A stretch of DNA of 64,000 bases, taken from positions 5,620-69,619 of the forward strand of contig CAJTUV010000017.1 in assembly GCA_910579515.1 (NCBI GenBank), read 5' to 3'. This DNA is from an uncultured Hungatella sp. Lineage in GTDB: Bacteria > Bacillota > Clostridia > Lachnospirales > Lachnospiraceae. This document shows positions 7,446-16,843 of the stretch, piece by piece. A model generated the notes under the pieces. That model was given only the letters and a program-made list of their open reading frames with translations. It searched no databases and was not told the DNA's origin. Position 1 is the first letter of the stretch, and every line of letters begins with the position of its first letter. Made by a program: the position numbers and the translations under genes.

Positions 7446-9356
7446 ATGACAAAGAAGCAGAAGAAGATGACAATCCGGCTTTTAATAAGCGCGGTTTTTC
7501 TCATTGCAGGAATCATAGCGGAGGGGACCCATCCCATTGACTGGCTGCTGTTTGCAGTTTCCTACCTGGCTGCAGGATATGACATTCCGCTGAAGGCATG
7601 GAAAAATATCCGCAACGGCCAGGTGTTTGATGAGAATTTTTTGATGACCGTGGCAACCTTTGGCGCCATTGTGGTAGGAGAGCTGGAGGAAGCAGTGGCG
7701 GTTATGCTGTTTTACCAGGTTGGAGAATTATTCAGTGATTATGCGGTGAATAAGTCCAGAAAATCCATTTCTGATCTGATGGATATTAATCCAGAATATG
7801 CCAATGTGCTTCGGGACGGGACAGAAAATCAGGTAGAGCCAGATGAGGTAGAGGTGGGGGAGACGATTTTGGTAAAACCAGGAGAGAAGATTCCCCTGGA
7901 TGGCTTTATTTTAAAAGGGATTTCCAGTCTGGATACCAGCGCTCTTACAGGAGAATCTATGCCGGTTGAGGTAGGGGAAGGCCAGACGGTAGTGAGCGGT
8001 TCTATCAATCTCAGCGGTCTTTTGGAGATTCAGGTGACCAAACTATACGACGATTCTACAGTGGCCAAGATATTAGAGCTGGTAGAGAATGCAAGCTCCA
8101 GAAAAGCTAAGGCGGAGAATTTTATTACTCGTTTTGCAAGGGTTTATACCCCCATTGTGGTGGTTTTGGCATTGGCTTTGGCGGTGGTTCCTCCTCTAAT
8201 TCAGCTCATAGTTCCATCGTTCGGAGGGGGACAGGGATGGTCGGTATGGGCATACAGAGCCTGTAGCTTTTTGGTAGTATCCTGCCCCTGCGCCCTGGTG
8301 ATCTCTGTGCCCCTCAGTTTTTTCGGCGGCCTTGGAGCGGCGTCTAAAAATGGAATTTTAATTAAAGGCAGCAACTATCTGGAAACCATGGGAATGTTGG
8401 ATACTGTAGTTTTTGATAAAACCGGTACCTTGACCACTGGAAAATTTCAGGTAACCTCCGTGGAACCAGAATCTATCAGCAGAAAGGAGCTTCTGACCCT
8501 GGCGGCATATGGCGAATGTCATTCCAATCACCCAATCGCACTGTCTGTTTTGGAAGCTTATGAGAAGGAAAGCGAAAGAGGCAGGGACACGTTAGATCAG
8601 AGCCGAATCGTCTCTGTAGAGGAGATGGCAGGATACGGAATCCATGCGGTCCTTTGTAGAGAGGAGGAAAAAGAGGATCTATACATCGGAAACCAAAAGC
8701 TGATGGAAATGCAGAACGTGTCCTGGAAATCTCAGGCTGTTGCAGCATCTACTACCCTGTATGTGGCAAGGAACAAAGAGTTTTTAGGAACGATCGGGAT
8801 TTCGGATACTGTACGGGAAGACGTGCCTTTGGCAATAGAGGGACTTCGTAAGCAGGGGGTCCGCAGTCTGGTTATGCTGACAGGAGATAAGGAATCTGTA
8901 GGAAACATGGTGGCAGAAAAGCTGGCCCTGGACCGAGTATTTGGAAACCTTCTTCCCGGAGATAAGGTTCAGAAGGTAGAAGAGCTGTTAGAGGAAACTC
9001 CTGCGGATAAGACTTTGGCATTTGTAGGAGACGGGATCAATGATGCGCCGGTTCTGGCCAGAGCAGATGTGGGAATCGCCATGGGCGGCATCGGATCGGA
9101 TGCCGCGGTAGAGGCAGCAGACGTGGTGGTTATGAATGATGAACCGTCTAAGATTGTAGACTGTATCCAGATAGCAAAAAAAACCGTGACGATTGTGAAG
9201 CAGAATATTGTGTTTGCAATCGGAGTGAAAATCTTGGTGTTGGTATTGGTGGCGTTTGGAAAAGCCTCTATGTGGGCAGCGGTGTTTGGAGACGTAGGCG
9301 TGTCTGTGCTGGCGATTCTGAATGCGGTTCGGGCTTTAAGGTATCAGAGACGGTAA
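7446..9356 (+). CDS. P1B-type Zn/Cd/Pb-translocating ATPase
   Basis: 636 residues. Visible are TGES (actuator), the membrane metal site C280-P-C282, the phosphorylated D324 in DKTGTLT, the P1B marker NHPIALS, and the hinge GDGINDAPVL. The last membrane helix has an Asp in FGDVGVSVL and an upstream Lys (VKILVLV), as in ZntA-like pumps, which favours Zn/Cd/Pb over Cu. There is no N-terminal heavy-metal-associated (GMTCxxC) domain: the protein starts straight into membrane helices. It would export metal across the cytoplasmic membrane under control of the preceding ArsR protein. It converges with nth across a 19-base gap. Confidence 0.93.
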   Translation: MTKKQKKMTIRLLISAVFLIAGIIAEGTHPIDWLLFAVSYLAAGYDIPLKAWKNIRNGQVFDENFLMTVATFGAIVVGELEEAVAVMLFYQVGELFSDYAVNKSRKSISDLMDINPEYANVLRDGTENQVEPDEVEVGETILVKPGEKIPLDGFILKGISSLDTSALTGESMPVEVGEGQTVVSGSINLSGLLEIQVTKLYDDSTVAKILELVENASSRKAKAENFITRFARVYTPIVVVLALALAVVPPLIQLIVPSFGGGQGWSVWAYRACSFLVVSCPCALVISVPLSFFGGLGAASKNGILIKGSNYLETMGMLDTVVFDKTGTLTTGKFQVTSVEPESISRKELLTLAAYGECHSNHPIALSVLEAYEKESERGRDTLDQSRIVSVEEMAGYGIHAVLCREEEKEDLYIGNQKLMEMQNVSWKSQAVAASTTLYVARNKEFLGTIGISDTVREDVPLAIEGLRKQGVRSLVMLTGDKESVGNMVAEKLALDRVFGNLLPGDKVQKVEELLEETPADKTLAFVGDGINDAPVLARADVGIAMGGIGSDAAVEAADVVVMNDEPSKIVDCIQIAKKTVTIVKQNIVFAIGVKILVLVLVAFGKASMWAAVFGDVGVSVLAILNAVRALRYQRR

Positions 9357-9375
9357 GGCCAAACTGAAGAAAAAA

Positions 9376-10026
9376 TCACACTCCACACTTTCCACAAATT
9401 CCCTCAAGGCAGCATTTGTCACAGGCTGGTTTTGTTCTGGCAGTACAGACCTCGCGGCCATGATACACCAGTCTGTGGCAGAAATCGCTTCCTTCTTCTG
9501 GGGGAACCAGCTTCCACAAAGCCATCTCCACTTTTTTCGGGTCTTTGATACCATCTACCAGGCCCATGCGGTTTACCAGGCGGATACAGTGGGTATCTGT
9601 AACAATGGCAGGTTTTCCAAATACATCTCCCATAATCAGATTCGCGCTTTTCCGGCCTACTCCAGGCAGCTTTAATAAGGCGTCAAACTGATCAGGAACT
9701 TTCCCGTCATACTGATCCCGCAGAATCTTCATGCAGGCGCTGATGTCCCTGGCCTTACTGTGACCCAATCCACATGGTTTTACAATCTTTTCTATTTCAT
9801 CTGTTTGTGCATCTGCCAGAGCGTTTACATCTGGATACTTGGCATATAAATCTTCTACCACAACATTCACTCTGGCATCTGTGCACTGGGCGGCCAGGCG
9901 AACGCTGACCAAAAGTTTCCAGGCTTCATTGTAGTCTAAGGTACAGCCCGCATCTGGGTATTCTTTTTTCAAACGTTCGATGATTTCCAAAGTCAGCTCT
10001 TTTTTTGTCATAGACTTGTTTGTCAT
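9376..10026 (-). CDS. nth: Endonuclease III (DNA glycosylase/AP lyase)
   Basis: 216 residues from ATG at 10026 (MTNKSMTKKELTLE), which has GGAGGAATGTACC directly upstream. The frame stays open further 5' to 10080. The helix-hairpin-helix with the catalytic lysine (LPGVGRKSANL) and the catalytic Asp segment (VTDTHCIRLVNRMGL) are present. A C-terminal [4Fe-4S] motif follows, with Cys spacing C-x7-C-x2-C-x5-C; the usual first gap is six, so one residue is inserted. The enzyme removes oxidised pyrimidines in base-excision repair. Confidence 0.95.
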   Translation of the reverse strand: MTNKSMTKKELTLEIIERLKKEYPDAGCTLDYNEAWKLLVSVRLAAQCTDARVNVVVEDLYAKYPDVNALADAQTDEIEKIVKPCGLGHSKARDISACMKILRDQYDGKVPDQFDALLKLPGVGRKSANLIMGDVFGKPAIVTDTHCIRLVNRMGLVDGIKDPKKVEMALWKLVPPEEGSDFCHRLVYHGREVCTARTKPACDKCCLEGICGKCGV

Positions 10027-10083
10027 TGGTACATTCCTCCTTGTGCTCTTTAGTATAGCGAATCTCTTCTGAAAGCACAAGTT

Positions 10084-10947
10084 CTATTTTTTTGTCGCCT
10101 GCTTCCTGTACTCAGACGGAGAAAAGCCTTTTTGCTTGTGAAAAATACGGCTGAAGTACAGTGGATTTTCATACCCTACAATATGTCCGATTTCCGCCAC
10201 CGTATAGGTGGTGGTTTCTAAAAGAAACTGGGCGTTGGATATGCGCAGGGAGACTATGTACTGCAGGGGAGTGACTTTGGCATATTCTTTGAAATTGCGG
10301 ATGAACCAACTGACGCTCATTCCCCGGGAGGCGGCATACTCTTCGATCTTTAAGTCAGAATGATAGTTGTCATTAAAATACTGCGCCGCCAGGTCCATCT
10401 CGCTGTCCAGGTATTCGTTTTTCAAAACATGCTGTTTGGTAAGCTGTCTGTGAATCAGAATCAGGAGATACCGAAGAAGCACAGACAGAAGCTCCTCATA
10501 ATCCTTCTGGCAGCGCTGGAGTTCGGAAATCATTTTTTTAAAGACTCGCTTATACTCCAGGGAAGAACCTACAAAGAAGACACGCATGTCGTCCTGGATG
10601 CCATAGCTTCTTAAAATATTTGTTACATTGCTGCCAGTAAAATGGACCCAGAACACCTCCGTTTTATCAGCGCCGTAGTATTCATATTTCTGAAATTCTT
10701 TTGGCCGGAAGAGCACCATGTTGCCGGCAGTGACAATGGTATCGTTTTCAGGATGGTCAAAGTGAAAATGTGCAGCTCCGGCAGAAACATAAATAATCTG
10801 AAAATCCAGTCGTCCGCGAGGGCGGTAGGTAGGCAGCTTGGGACGTGTATCAAGCCGATAAGTGCCGCAGCTTCCTACAATCAAGGGCCTTGATTTATCT
10901 TTGAAGTCAATGTGGGAGTTGTTTAAATAGGCAGAATTCAGATACAT
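10084..10947 (-). CDS. AraC-family regulator (cupin sensor + HTH)
   Basis: 287 residues from ATG 10947, chosen over the longer frame to 10995 because GGAGGATTTTCTT precedes it. The N-terminal half is an AraC-type cupin (TYRPRGRLDFQIIYVSAG, then FHFDHPE); the C-terminal ~100 residues are two HTH motifs ending in the family signature (VAEIGHIVGYENPLYFSRIFHKQKGFSPSEYRK split over both helices). It is divergent from the beta-galactosidase gene across 172 bases, so it is probably the activator of that gene and the following transporter. The ligand is probably a galactoside or related sugar, by context only. Confidence 0.9.
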   Translation of the reverse strand: MYLNSAYLNNSHIDFKDKSRPLIVGSCGTYRLDTRPKLPTYRPRGRLDFQIIYVSAGAAHFHFDHPENDTIVTAGNMVLFRPKEFQKYEYYGADKTEVFWVHFTGSNVTNILRSYGIQDDMRVFFVGSSLEYKRVFKKMISELQRCQKDYEELLSVLLRYLLILIHRQLTKQHVLKNEYLDSEMDLAAQYFNDNYHSDLKIEEYAASRGMSVSWFIRNFKEYAKVTPLQYIVSLRISNAQFLLETTTYTVAEIGHIVGYENPLYFSRIFHKQKGFSPSEYRKQATKK

Positions 10948-11031
10948 AAGAAAATCCTCCTTAAAATAGGCTGCGGGCACGTCAATGGATATCACTATTG
11001 TATCATTTTGTGCATGTTTTGTCTAATCGTA

Positions 11032-11078
11032 TTTATGGACGGAAACCATAAAGGCGTGTATAATGAAAGCCATAAAGG
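11032..11078. promoter_or_regulatory. Palindrome plus repeated half-site and -10 box at the beta-galactosidase promoter
   Basis: TTTATGG (11032-11038) and CCATAAA (11046-11052) form an inverted repeat with a 7-bp spacer, and CCATAAAGG recurs directly at 11070-11078. A perfect -10 box TATAAT lies at 11059-11064, while the -35 region is occupied by the palindrome and is non-consensus. This is the expected picture for an activator-dependent promoter; the binding protein is probably the divergent AraC regulator. Confidence 0.55.
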
Positions 11079-11119
11079 AAAGAACATGTCAGAAAATTTT
11101 TAAAGGAGGATGCATTCAT

Positions 11120-14100
11120 ATGATAGTGCCACGGTACTACGAAAATCTAAAGGTTTTGCATGATGGGACCATGCCGGCCAGGGCGTATTACATTCCTGCG
11201 TCCAGGCGGATGGAGGAGCTGGTGGAGCACAGGGAAAGGTCTGATCGAATCCAGTTTTTAAACGGAAAGTGGAGATTTCGGTATTTTGAGAGTATCTGTG
11301 AGGTAAAGGACAAATTTTTTGAACTGGGATACGATACATCCGGCTTTGGCGAGACTGAGGTTCCCGGAGTATGGCAGATGGCTGGATATGATTCTCACCA
11401 GTATACCAATATCCGGTATCCCTTCCCCTTTGATCCCCCGTACGTTCCACAGGATATTCCCTGCGGCGCCTATGTCTGTGAATTTACGTATGATAGAGAG
11501 GAAAGGGCGCCCAAAGCATACTTAAATTTTGAGGGCGTGGATTCCTGTTTTTATGTATGGCTTAATGGGACGTACATCGGTTACAGCCAGGTGTCCCATG
11601 GAATTAGCGAGTTTGACGTGACAAAGGCTGTAAAAGAAGGAGCCAACACTCTTGCGGTGCTGGTCTTGAAATGGTGCGACGGCAGCTATCTGGAAGACCA
11701 GGACAAGTTTCGCATGAGCGGGATTTTCAGGGATGTATATCTGTTAAAGAGGCCAAAGAAGTCTGTGGGCGATTACCGGATTCAAACGGTTGTGGGGCAG
11801 TCAAAAGGGGAAATCCATGCTTCCTTTTCTTATCTGGGCGGTCCGGTTGACACAAAGGCTTTCGTTTATGACAAAGATGACAGACTTTTGGCATTTGGTC
11901 TGTGCGAAGACGGAAACATCTCGCTGGAAATAGAAAATCCAGATTTGTGGAGTGCAGAAAGTCCTAATTTGTATACCCTTGTGATCGAGACCGAGGCGGA
12001 GACGATTACGGAGTATGTAGGCTTTCGAAGTCTGGAAATCAGGGATAAGGTGATTTACTTAAACGGACAAAAGATAAAGTTTCATGGGGTAAACCGCCAT
12101 GACTCTGATCCGGTCTCTGGGTTTGTTGTCGGGATCGATCAGATGAAAAAAGATCTTGCCATGATGAAGCAGCACAATTTTAACGCTGTCCGATCCAGCC
12201 ATTACCCAAATGCGCCTTACTTTTATCAACTCTGCGACAAATATGGGTTTATGGTGGTCTGTGAGGCGGATATTGAGGCTCACGGCCCCTACCTTCTTTA
12301 TCGGAGAGAGGACACGGACAGTAATCGGTTTCAGAAGTGGAATGAGAAGATTGCAGATGATCCGGCCTGGGAGGAGTCCATTCTTGACAGAGTGGAGCAG
12401 ATGGTTCAGAGGGACAAAAACCGGCCCAGCATCCTTGTCTGGTCCATGGGAAACGAGAGCGCTTACGGGCGTAATTTTGAGAAGGCTTTAAAATGGACAA
12501 AGGACTTTGATCCAGAGCGTATTACCCATTATGAAAGCGCCAGATATCGGAATGACGACAAGAACTATGATTATTCCAATTTGGATCTGTACAGCAGAAT
12601 GTACCCCTCTCTTGAGGAAATTGAAGAGTATTTTGAGAAAGATGGAAGCAAGCCTTTCCTTTTGGTGGAGTACTGTCACGCTATGGGAAACGGCCCGGGA
12701 GATTTTGAGGATTATTTCCAGCTTATTCACAAGAATGACCGGATGTGCGGAGGATTTGTGTGGGAATGGTGCGACCATGCGGTTTATGCGGGAAAGGATG
12801 AAAAGGGGAGAGAAAAATACCTCTATGGCGGGGATTTTAAAGAGGCGGTTCATGACGGTAATTTCTGCATGGACGGGCTGGTTTATCCTGACCGAAGACC
12901 TCATACCGGTCTTTTGGAGTACAAGAATGTTCATCGTCCGGCCAGAGTCGTTTCTTATGATGGAAATACAAAGGAACTAAAGGTCCACAATTATTTGGAT
13001 TTTACAGATTTAAAGGATTACGCCTCTGTCAGTTATGAGGTAAACTGCGACGGTCTTTTGGTGGACACGGGAGAACTTCCACCATTTTCTGTGGCTCCCC
13101 ATAGCGAAGCTTTGGTAAAACTTGATGTGACAATTCCCAGAGCAGGCAGAACGTATTTAAAACTCCTATATAAGAGTCTTCATGAATCGCCGTTAGTTTC
13201 TGCAGGCCATGAGCTTGGTTTTGATGAAATTTTATTGGAAAATGAGGACAACAGAAATCAGACTGCTGTAAAATGGCTGAGTGTACAAAAGGACGCAGGA
13301 GAAAAAATCCATGTGGAGGAGACAGATTTCAGGGTAAAGCTAAAGGGAGAGAGTTTTTCCTACATTTATAATAAGAAAAACGGTTTGTTTGAGAAGGCAG
13401 AGTACGCGGGAAGAGAATACCTGGACAGACCTATGGAGATTAATGTGTGGAGAGCGCCCACAGACAATGACAGATACATAAAGACAGAGTGGAAAAAAGC
13501 CCATTATCATGAGGCCTATGCCAGAGCATATGAGACAACGGTGGAACAGTCTGAAGGAGGCGTCGTCATCACAAGCAGAATGTCGGTTTCGGCGGCGACG
13601 GTTCAGGTGATGATGAAAATAAGGACTGTGTGGACGATTGATAACAGCGGTGGGATTTCCTGTGTTATGAAAGTGGAAAAGGATGAAGAGTTTCCAGAGC
13701 TTCCCAGATTTGGGGTGCGTCTTTTCCTCTGCAACGGGCTGGAGGAGGTTTCCTATTATGGATACGGTCCTATGGAGAGCTATGTAGACAAGCACAGAGG
13801 GGCCAGTCATGGATTGTTTCATAAAACGGTTTGTCAGATGCATGAGGATTATATCCGTCCCCAGGAAAATGGCAGCCATTTTGACTGCGACTATGTGGAG
13901 CTGTCTGGCAGGCAGTATGGACTGATGGTTACAGGGGAGAAACGATTTTCCTTCAATGTCTCGAAGTATACCCAGGAGGAGCTGGAAAGAAAGAACCACA
14001 ATTTTGAACTGGAACCAATAGACAGTACCGTGCTGTGTCTGGATTATGCCTTAAATGGAATCGGATCCAACAGCTGCGGCCCCAAGGTAATAGAGAAGTA

Positions 14101-14170
14101 CCGTTTTCTTGAGACTAGATTTTGTTTTTCGTTTAAATTCATACCGTTTGTAAAAGAAACCATTGGTTAA
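11120..14170 (+). CDS. lacZ: GH2 beta-galactosidase (LacZ type)
   Basis: 1016 residues from ATG 11120, preceded by AAAGGAGG (11102-11109); an in-frame ATG at 11063 lacks such a site. Domain order is the LacZ one: jelly-roll sugar-binding domain (~40-220), Ig-like domain, TIM barrel (~320-610), second Ig-like domain and a C-terminal small-chain domain (~740-1005). The acid/base Glu is E446 in WSMGNES and the nucleophile is E517 in LLVEYCHAMGNGPGD. No signal peptide is visible, so it is cytoplasmic and hydrolyses imported beta-galactosides or related substrates. It is followed by a sugar symporter and is probably controlled by the divergent AraC protein. A fine substrate (lactose, plant galactan pieces) cannot be fixed. 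Confidence 0.92.
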   Translation: MIVPRYYENLKVLHDGTMPARAYYIPASRRMEELVEHRERSDRIQFLNGKWRFRYFESICEVKDKFFELGYDTSGFGETEVPGVWQMAGYDSHQYTNIRYPFPFDPPYVPQDIPCGAYVCEFTYDREERAPKAYLNFEGVDSCFYVWLNGTYIGYSQVSHGISEFDVTKAVKEGANTLAVLVLKWCDGSYLEDQDKFRMSGIFRDVYLLKRPKKSVGDYRIQTVVGQSKGEIHASFSYLGGPVDTKAFVYDKDDRLLAFGLCEDGNISLEIENPDLWSAESPNLYTLVIETEAETITEYVGFRSLEIRDKVIYLNGQKIKFHGVNRHDSDPVSGFVVGIDQMKKDLAMMKQHNFNAVRSSHYPNAPYFYQLCDKYGFMVVCEADIEAHGPYLLYRREDTDSNRFQKWNEKIADDPAWEESILDRVEQMVQRDKNRPSILVWSMGNESAYGRNFEKALKWTKDFDPERITHYESARYRNDDKNYDYSNLDLYSRMYPSLEEIEEYFEKDGSKPFLLVEYCHAMGNGPGDFEDYFQLIHKNDRMCGGFVWEWCDHAVYAGKDEKGREKYLYGGDFKEAVHDGNFCMDGLVYPDRRPHTGLLEYKNVHRPARVVSYDGNTKELKVHNYLDFTDLKDYASVSYEVNCDGLLVDTGELPPFSVAPHSEALVKLDVTIPRAGRTYLKLLYKSLHESPLVSAGHELGFDEILLENEDNRNQTAVKWLSVQKDAGEKIHVEETDFRVKLKGESFSYIYNKKNGLFEKAEYAGREYLDRPMEINVWRAPTDNDRYIKTEWKKAHYHEAYARAYETTVEQSEGGVVITSRMSVSAATVQVMMKIRTVWTIDNSGGISCVMKVEKDEEFPELPRFGVRLFLCNGLEEVSYYGYGPMESYVDKHRGASHGLFHKTVCQMHEDYIRPQENGSHFDCDYVELSGRQYGLMVTGEKRFSFNVSKYTQEELERKNHNFELEPIDSTVLCLDYALNGIGSNSCGPKVIEKYRFLETRFCFSFKFIPFVKETIG

Positions 14171-14283
14171 ATGGCTTTTAGAGATGTCCAAGCATGCACA
14201 AATCCGGATAAGGAGTGTCTGAGAGCCCATAGAGTAACTGTCAACTTTTATATGTAATATTTAGAAAAGGAGAGAATTTCTTT

Positions 14284-15663
14284 ATGGAAGAGAGGACCTA
14301 TTTAAAGTGGTATAACAAGGTGGGATACGGCTCTGGAGATATTGCCGGAAATGTGGTTTATGCGTTTTTATCGTCATTTGTCATGATTTATCTGACCAAT
14401 ACCGTCGGACTGTCGGCTGGTATTGTGGGAACCCTGATTGCGGTTTCTAAGTTGTTTGACGGGTTTACGGACATTTTCTTTGGCTCTATGATTGACAAAA
14501 CCCACACAAAGCTTGGCAAAGCCAGACCCTGGATGCTGTATGGATATATCGGGTGTGCCATTACTCTGGCGGCAATCTTTGCAGTCCCTGAAAGCTGGGG
14601 CGCCACGGCTCAGTATGCCTGGTTTTTCATCGCCTATACGCTGTTAAACGGCGTATTCTACACAGCCAACAACATTGCCTACTCTGCGTTAACGTCCCTT
14701 GTGACCAAGAACAGCAAGGAGCGGGTTCAGATGGGATCCTACCGGTTTATTTTTGCCTTTGCCACAAGCCTGCTGATTCAATCTGTGACCATTGGCTTTG
14801 TGGCAAAGTGCGGCGGAGGAGCCGCCGCATGGAGAACGGTGGCGATTATCTACTCGGTTATTGGCCTTATCATCAATACGATTTCCACCTTTTCTGTGAA
14901 AGAACTTTCAGAGGAGGAGTTACATGAGGGGAAGGAGAAGAAGGCACAGGAAGAGAAATATGGACTTTTGGAGGCTTTTAAGCTTTTAGTCTCAAACCGT
15001 TTTTACCTGATGATCTGCGGAGTCTATATTCTCCAGCAGTTATATGGAGCCATGATCAACGCAGGAATCTATTATATGACCTATGTTCTGAAAAATGAGA
15101 ATCTTTATGGCGCGTTTTCCTGGGCAATCAATATTCCGCTGATTATCGCGCTGGTATTCACACCGGCTTTGGTAGGCAGGTGGAAGGGCATGTACAAGCT
15201 GAATCTAAGAGGTTACATGGTGGCTGTGGCAGGCAGGGGCCTGGTGGTGGTGGCCGGTTATATGGGAAGCGTTCCTCTGATGTTATTGTTTACGGCTCTT
15301 GCGGCATTTGGACAGGGACCGTGGCAGGGGGATATGAACGCGGTGATCGCCTCTTGCTCTGAGTACACCTTTTTGACAAAGGGAAAGAGGGTGGACGGAA
15401 CCATGTATTCCTGTACCTCTCTGGGAGTGAAGCTTGGAGGCGGACTTGGCACGGCGATCGCAGGGTGGATGCTGGAGTTTAGCAAGTTTGACGGAACCCT
15501 GGCAATGCAGCCTCAGTCCTGTATTGATATGCTGCATATCATGTATCTGTGGCTTCCGTTGGTGATAGACGTTCTGATTATGCTGGTGCTTTCCAGAATG
15601 AATGTGGAGGAGACCAATGAAAAGATTAAGGCAAAGAAAAAGATTGAGATAGAAACCGCATAA
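14284..15663 (+). CDS. GPH-family sugar:cation symporter (MFS)
   Basis: 459 residues with about 12 membrane segments. The start WYNKVGYGSGDIAGN and the segment DIFFGSMIDKTHTKLGKARPW (an MFS loop 2-3 motif) are hallmarks of the glycoside-pentoside-hexuronide symporters (MelB, XynP, YicJ type). ATG 14284 follows AAAAGGAGAG. It lies 113 bases after lacZ in the same direction and presumably imports the glycoside that the enzyme splits, coupled to H+ or Na+. A strong terminator follows at 15691. Confidence 0.9.
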   Translation: MEERTYLKWYNKVGYGSGDIAGNVVYAFLSSFVMIYLTNTVGLSAGIVGTLIAVSKLFDGFTDIFFGSMIDKTHTKLGKARPWMLYGYIGCAITLAAIFAVPESWGATAQYAWFFIAYTLLNGVFYTANNIAYSALTSLVTKNSKERVQMGSYRFIFAFATSLLIQSVTIGFVAKCGGGAAAWRTVAIIYSVIGLIINTISTFSVKELSEEELHEGKEKKAQEEKYGLLEAFKLLVSNRFYLMICGVYILQQLYGAMINAGIYYMTYVLKNENLYGAFSWAINIPLIIALVFTPALVGRWKGMYKLNLRGYMVAVAGRGLVVVAGYMGSVPLMLLFTALAAFGQGPWQGDMNAVIASCSEYTFLTKGKRVDGTMYSCTSLGVKLGGGLGTAIAGWMLEFSKFDGTLAMQPQSCIDMLHIMYLWLPLVIDVLIMLVLSRMNVEETNEKIKAKKKIEIETA

Positions 15664-15690
15664 TATAGAGATGGAATTTGTGGGATAGGA

Positions 15691-15731
15691 AAGAGCCGCC
15701 GCAGGATGAAAATTTTGCGGCGGCTCTTTTA
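15691..15731 (+). terminator. Terminator after the lacZ-symporter operon
   Basis: A perfect 13-bp GC-rich stem (AAGAGCCGCCGCA 15691-15703 with 15716-15728), a 12-base loop and a trailing T-run. It closes the lacZ-symporter transcription unit. Confidence 0.85.
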
Positions 15732-15831
15732 AGCAGGCTCACCCAAGGAGTTACGACGAGAGTTTAAAGGTTCTTGACACAGAAAAGACGGTTTGATAGA
15801 GTGGGGTTATGTCCGCTAAAAGGGGGTTTTT

Positions 15832-16842
15832 ATGAACGACAAAACACTGGATCAGTATCTGAGAAAATTGTCTTTAAGGGAAAAAGAGCTTAAGGAGGCG
15901 AAAAAGGAAAATTGTTCTATTGAAAAGCTCAAAAATGAGAGAGAAAAAGCTGCTTTCGACATGGATTTTAGCCGCTTTGAAAAGGGGAAGGTGCATCCAA
16001 ATTTCGTGATTTTCCCCCACGTACGTTTTGTCCCGGTTCCCATGCACTCACACAATTACGTAGAACTTTTTTATATGTATTCTGGATCGGTCCGTCAGAC
16101 CATCCAAGGAAAGGAGATTCTTTTGACCGAGGGACAAATCGGTCTGATTGATACCGGCGTTTCCCACTCCATTGGCGATACTGGGGAAAATGACATTATG
16201 ATCAACATTCTGATGACAAAGGATTTTCTGACAGTACCATTTTTGAGCCGTTTTTCAGATTCCAGCGTAATTTCTGGCTTTTTTGCCAATGCCATCAACA
16301 CCGCAGCCTCCCATAACAACTATATCATTTTTTGCTCAGAGAACAGCCGGCGTATTCATCTTTATTTCAGAGAGCTTTTGTGTGAATACTTCAGCCCAGG
16401 GGCAGGATTTCGCCAGATTTTGGAGAACCTGATGGCTCTGATTTTTTTGGAACTGCTGAATGTGTATGAGAGGGATGAATCTGTGAAAACAGAGCGAAGC
16501 GCTGCGCTGATTTTTCCTGTTCTTCGGTATATTGAGGCCAATTATGTCACCTGCACTTTAAAATCCACAGCTTCTTTTTTCAATTTGAATCCCAATTATC
16601 TGAGCACTCTTTTAAAGGAACATACCGGAAAAACTTACAGGCAGATTGTGACGAATGAAAAACTGGTCCATGCGGCTTATCTGCTGCAAAACACAACGCT
16701 TCCAGTCTATGAAATTGCTAATTCCATTGGGTATGAAAATTTAAGCTTCTTCTTTGAAAAGTTCCAAAAGGAGTATGGCATGACCCCGAAAGAATACCGG
16801 GATCAGCAGGTTTCTTTCGGGGAATCAAGAACGATTTTGTGA
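15832..16842 (+). CDS. AraC-family regulator with N-terminal coiled-coil
   Basis: 336 residues. The first ~50 residues are charged and helical (LRKLSLREKELKEAKKENC), then a cupin domain with HSHNY-type metal/sugar pocket residues (VPMHSHNYVELFYMYSG), then a C-terminal double HTH (ENLSFFFEKFQKEYGMTPKEYR). The ATG follows AAAGGGGGTTTTT. A possible promoter TTGACA (15774-15779) with a poor -10 TAGAGT at 17 bp lies upstream. It converges on the GH78 gene with one base between the stops; it may control the rhamnosidase or the glycan genes beside it. The inducer is unknown. Confidence 0.88.
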   Translation: MNDKTLDQYLRKLSLREKELKEAKKENCSIEKLKNEREKAAFDMDFSRFEKGKVHPNFVIFPHVRFVPVPMHSHNYVELFYMYSGSVRQTIQGKEILLTEGQIGLIDTGVSHSIGDTGENDIMINILMTKDFLTVPFLSRFSDSSVISGFFANAINTAASHNNYIIFCSENSRRIHLYFRELLCEYFSPGAGFRQILENLMALIFLELLNVYERDESVKTERSAALIFPVLRYIEANYVTCTLKSTASFFNLNPNYLSTLLKEHTGKTYRQIVTNEKLVHAAYLLQNTTLPVYEIANSIGYENLSFFFEKFQKEYGMTPKEYRDQQVSFGESRTIL

Positions 16843-16843
16843 T

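Noticed and set aside
13340..13999. 219-codon minus-strand open frame
   Set aside because: Antisense shadow of lacZ; the composition reads as a reversed coding frame, with no recognisable protein.
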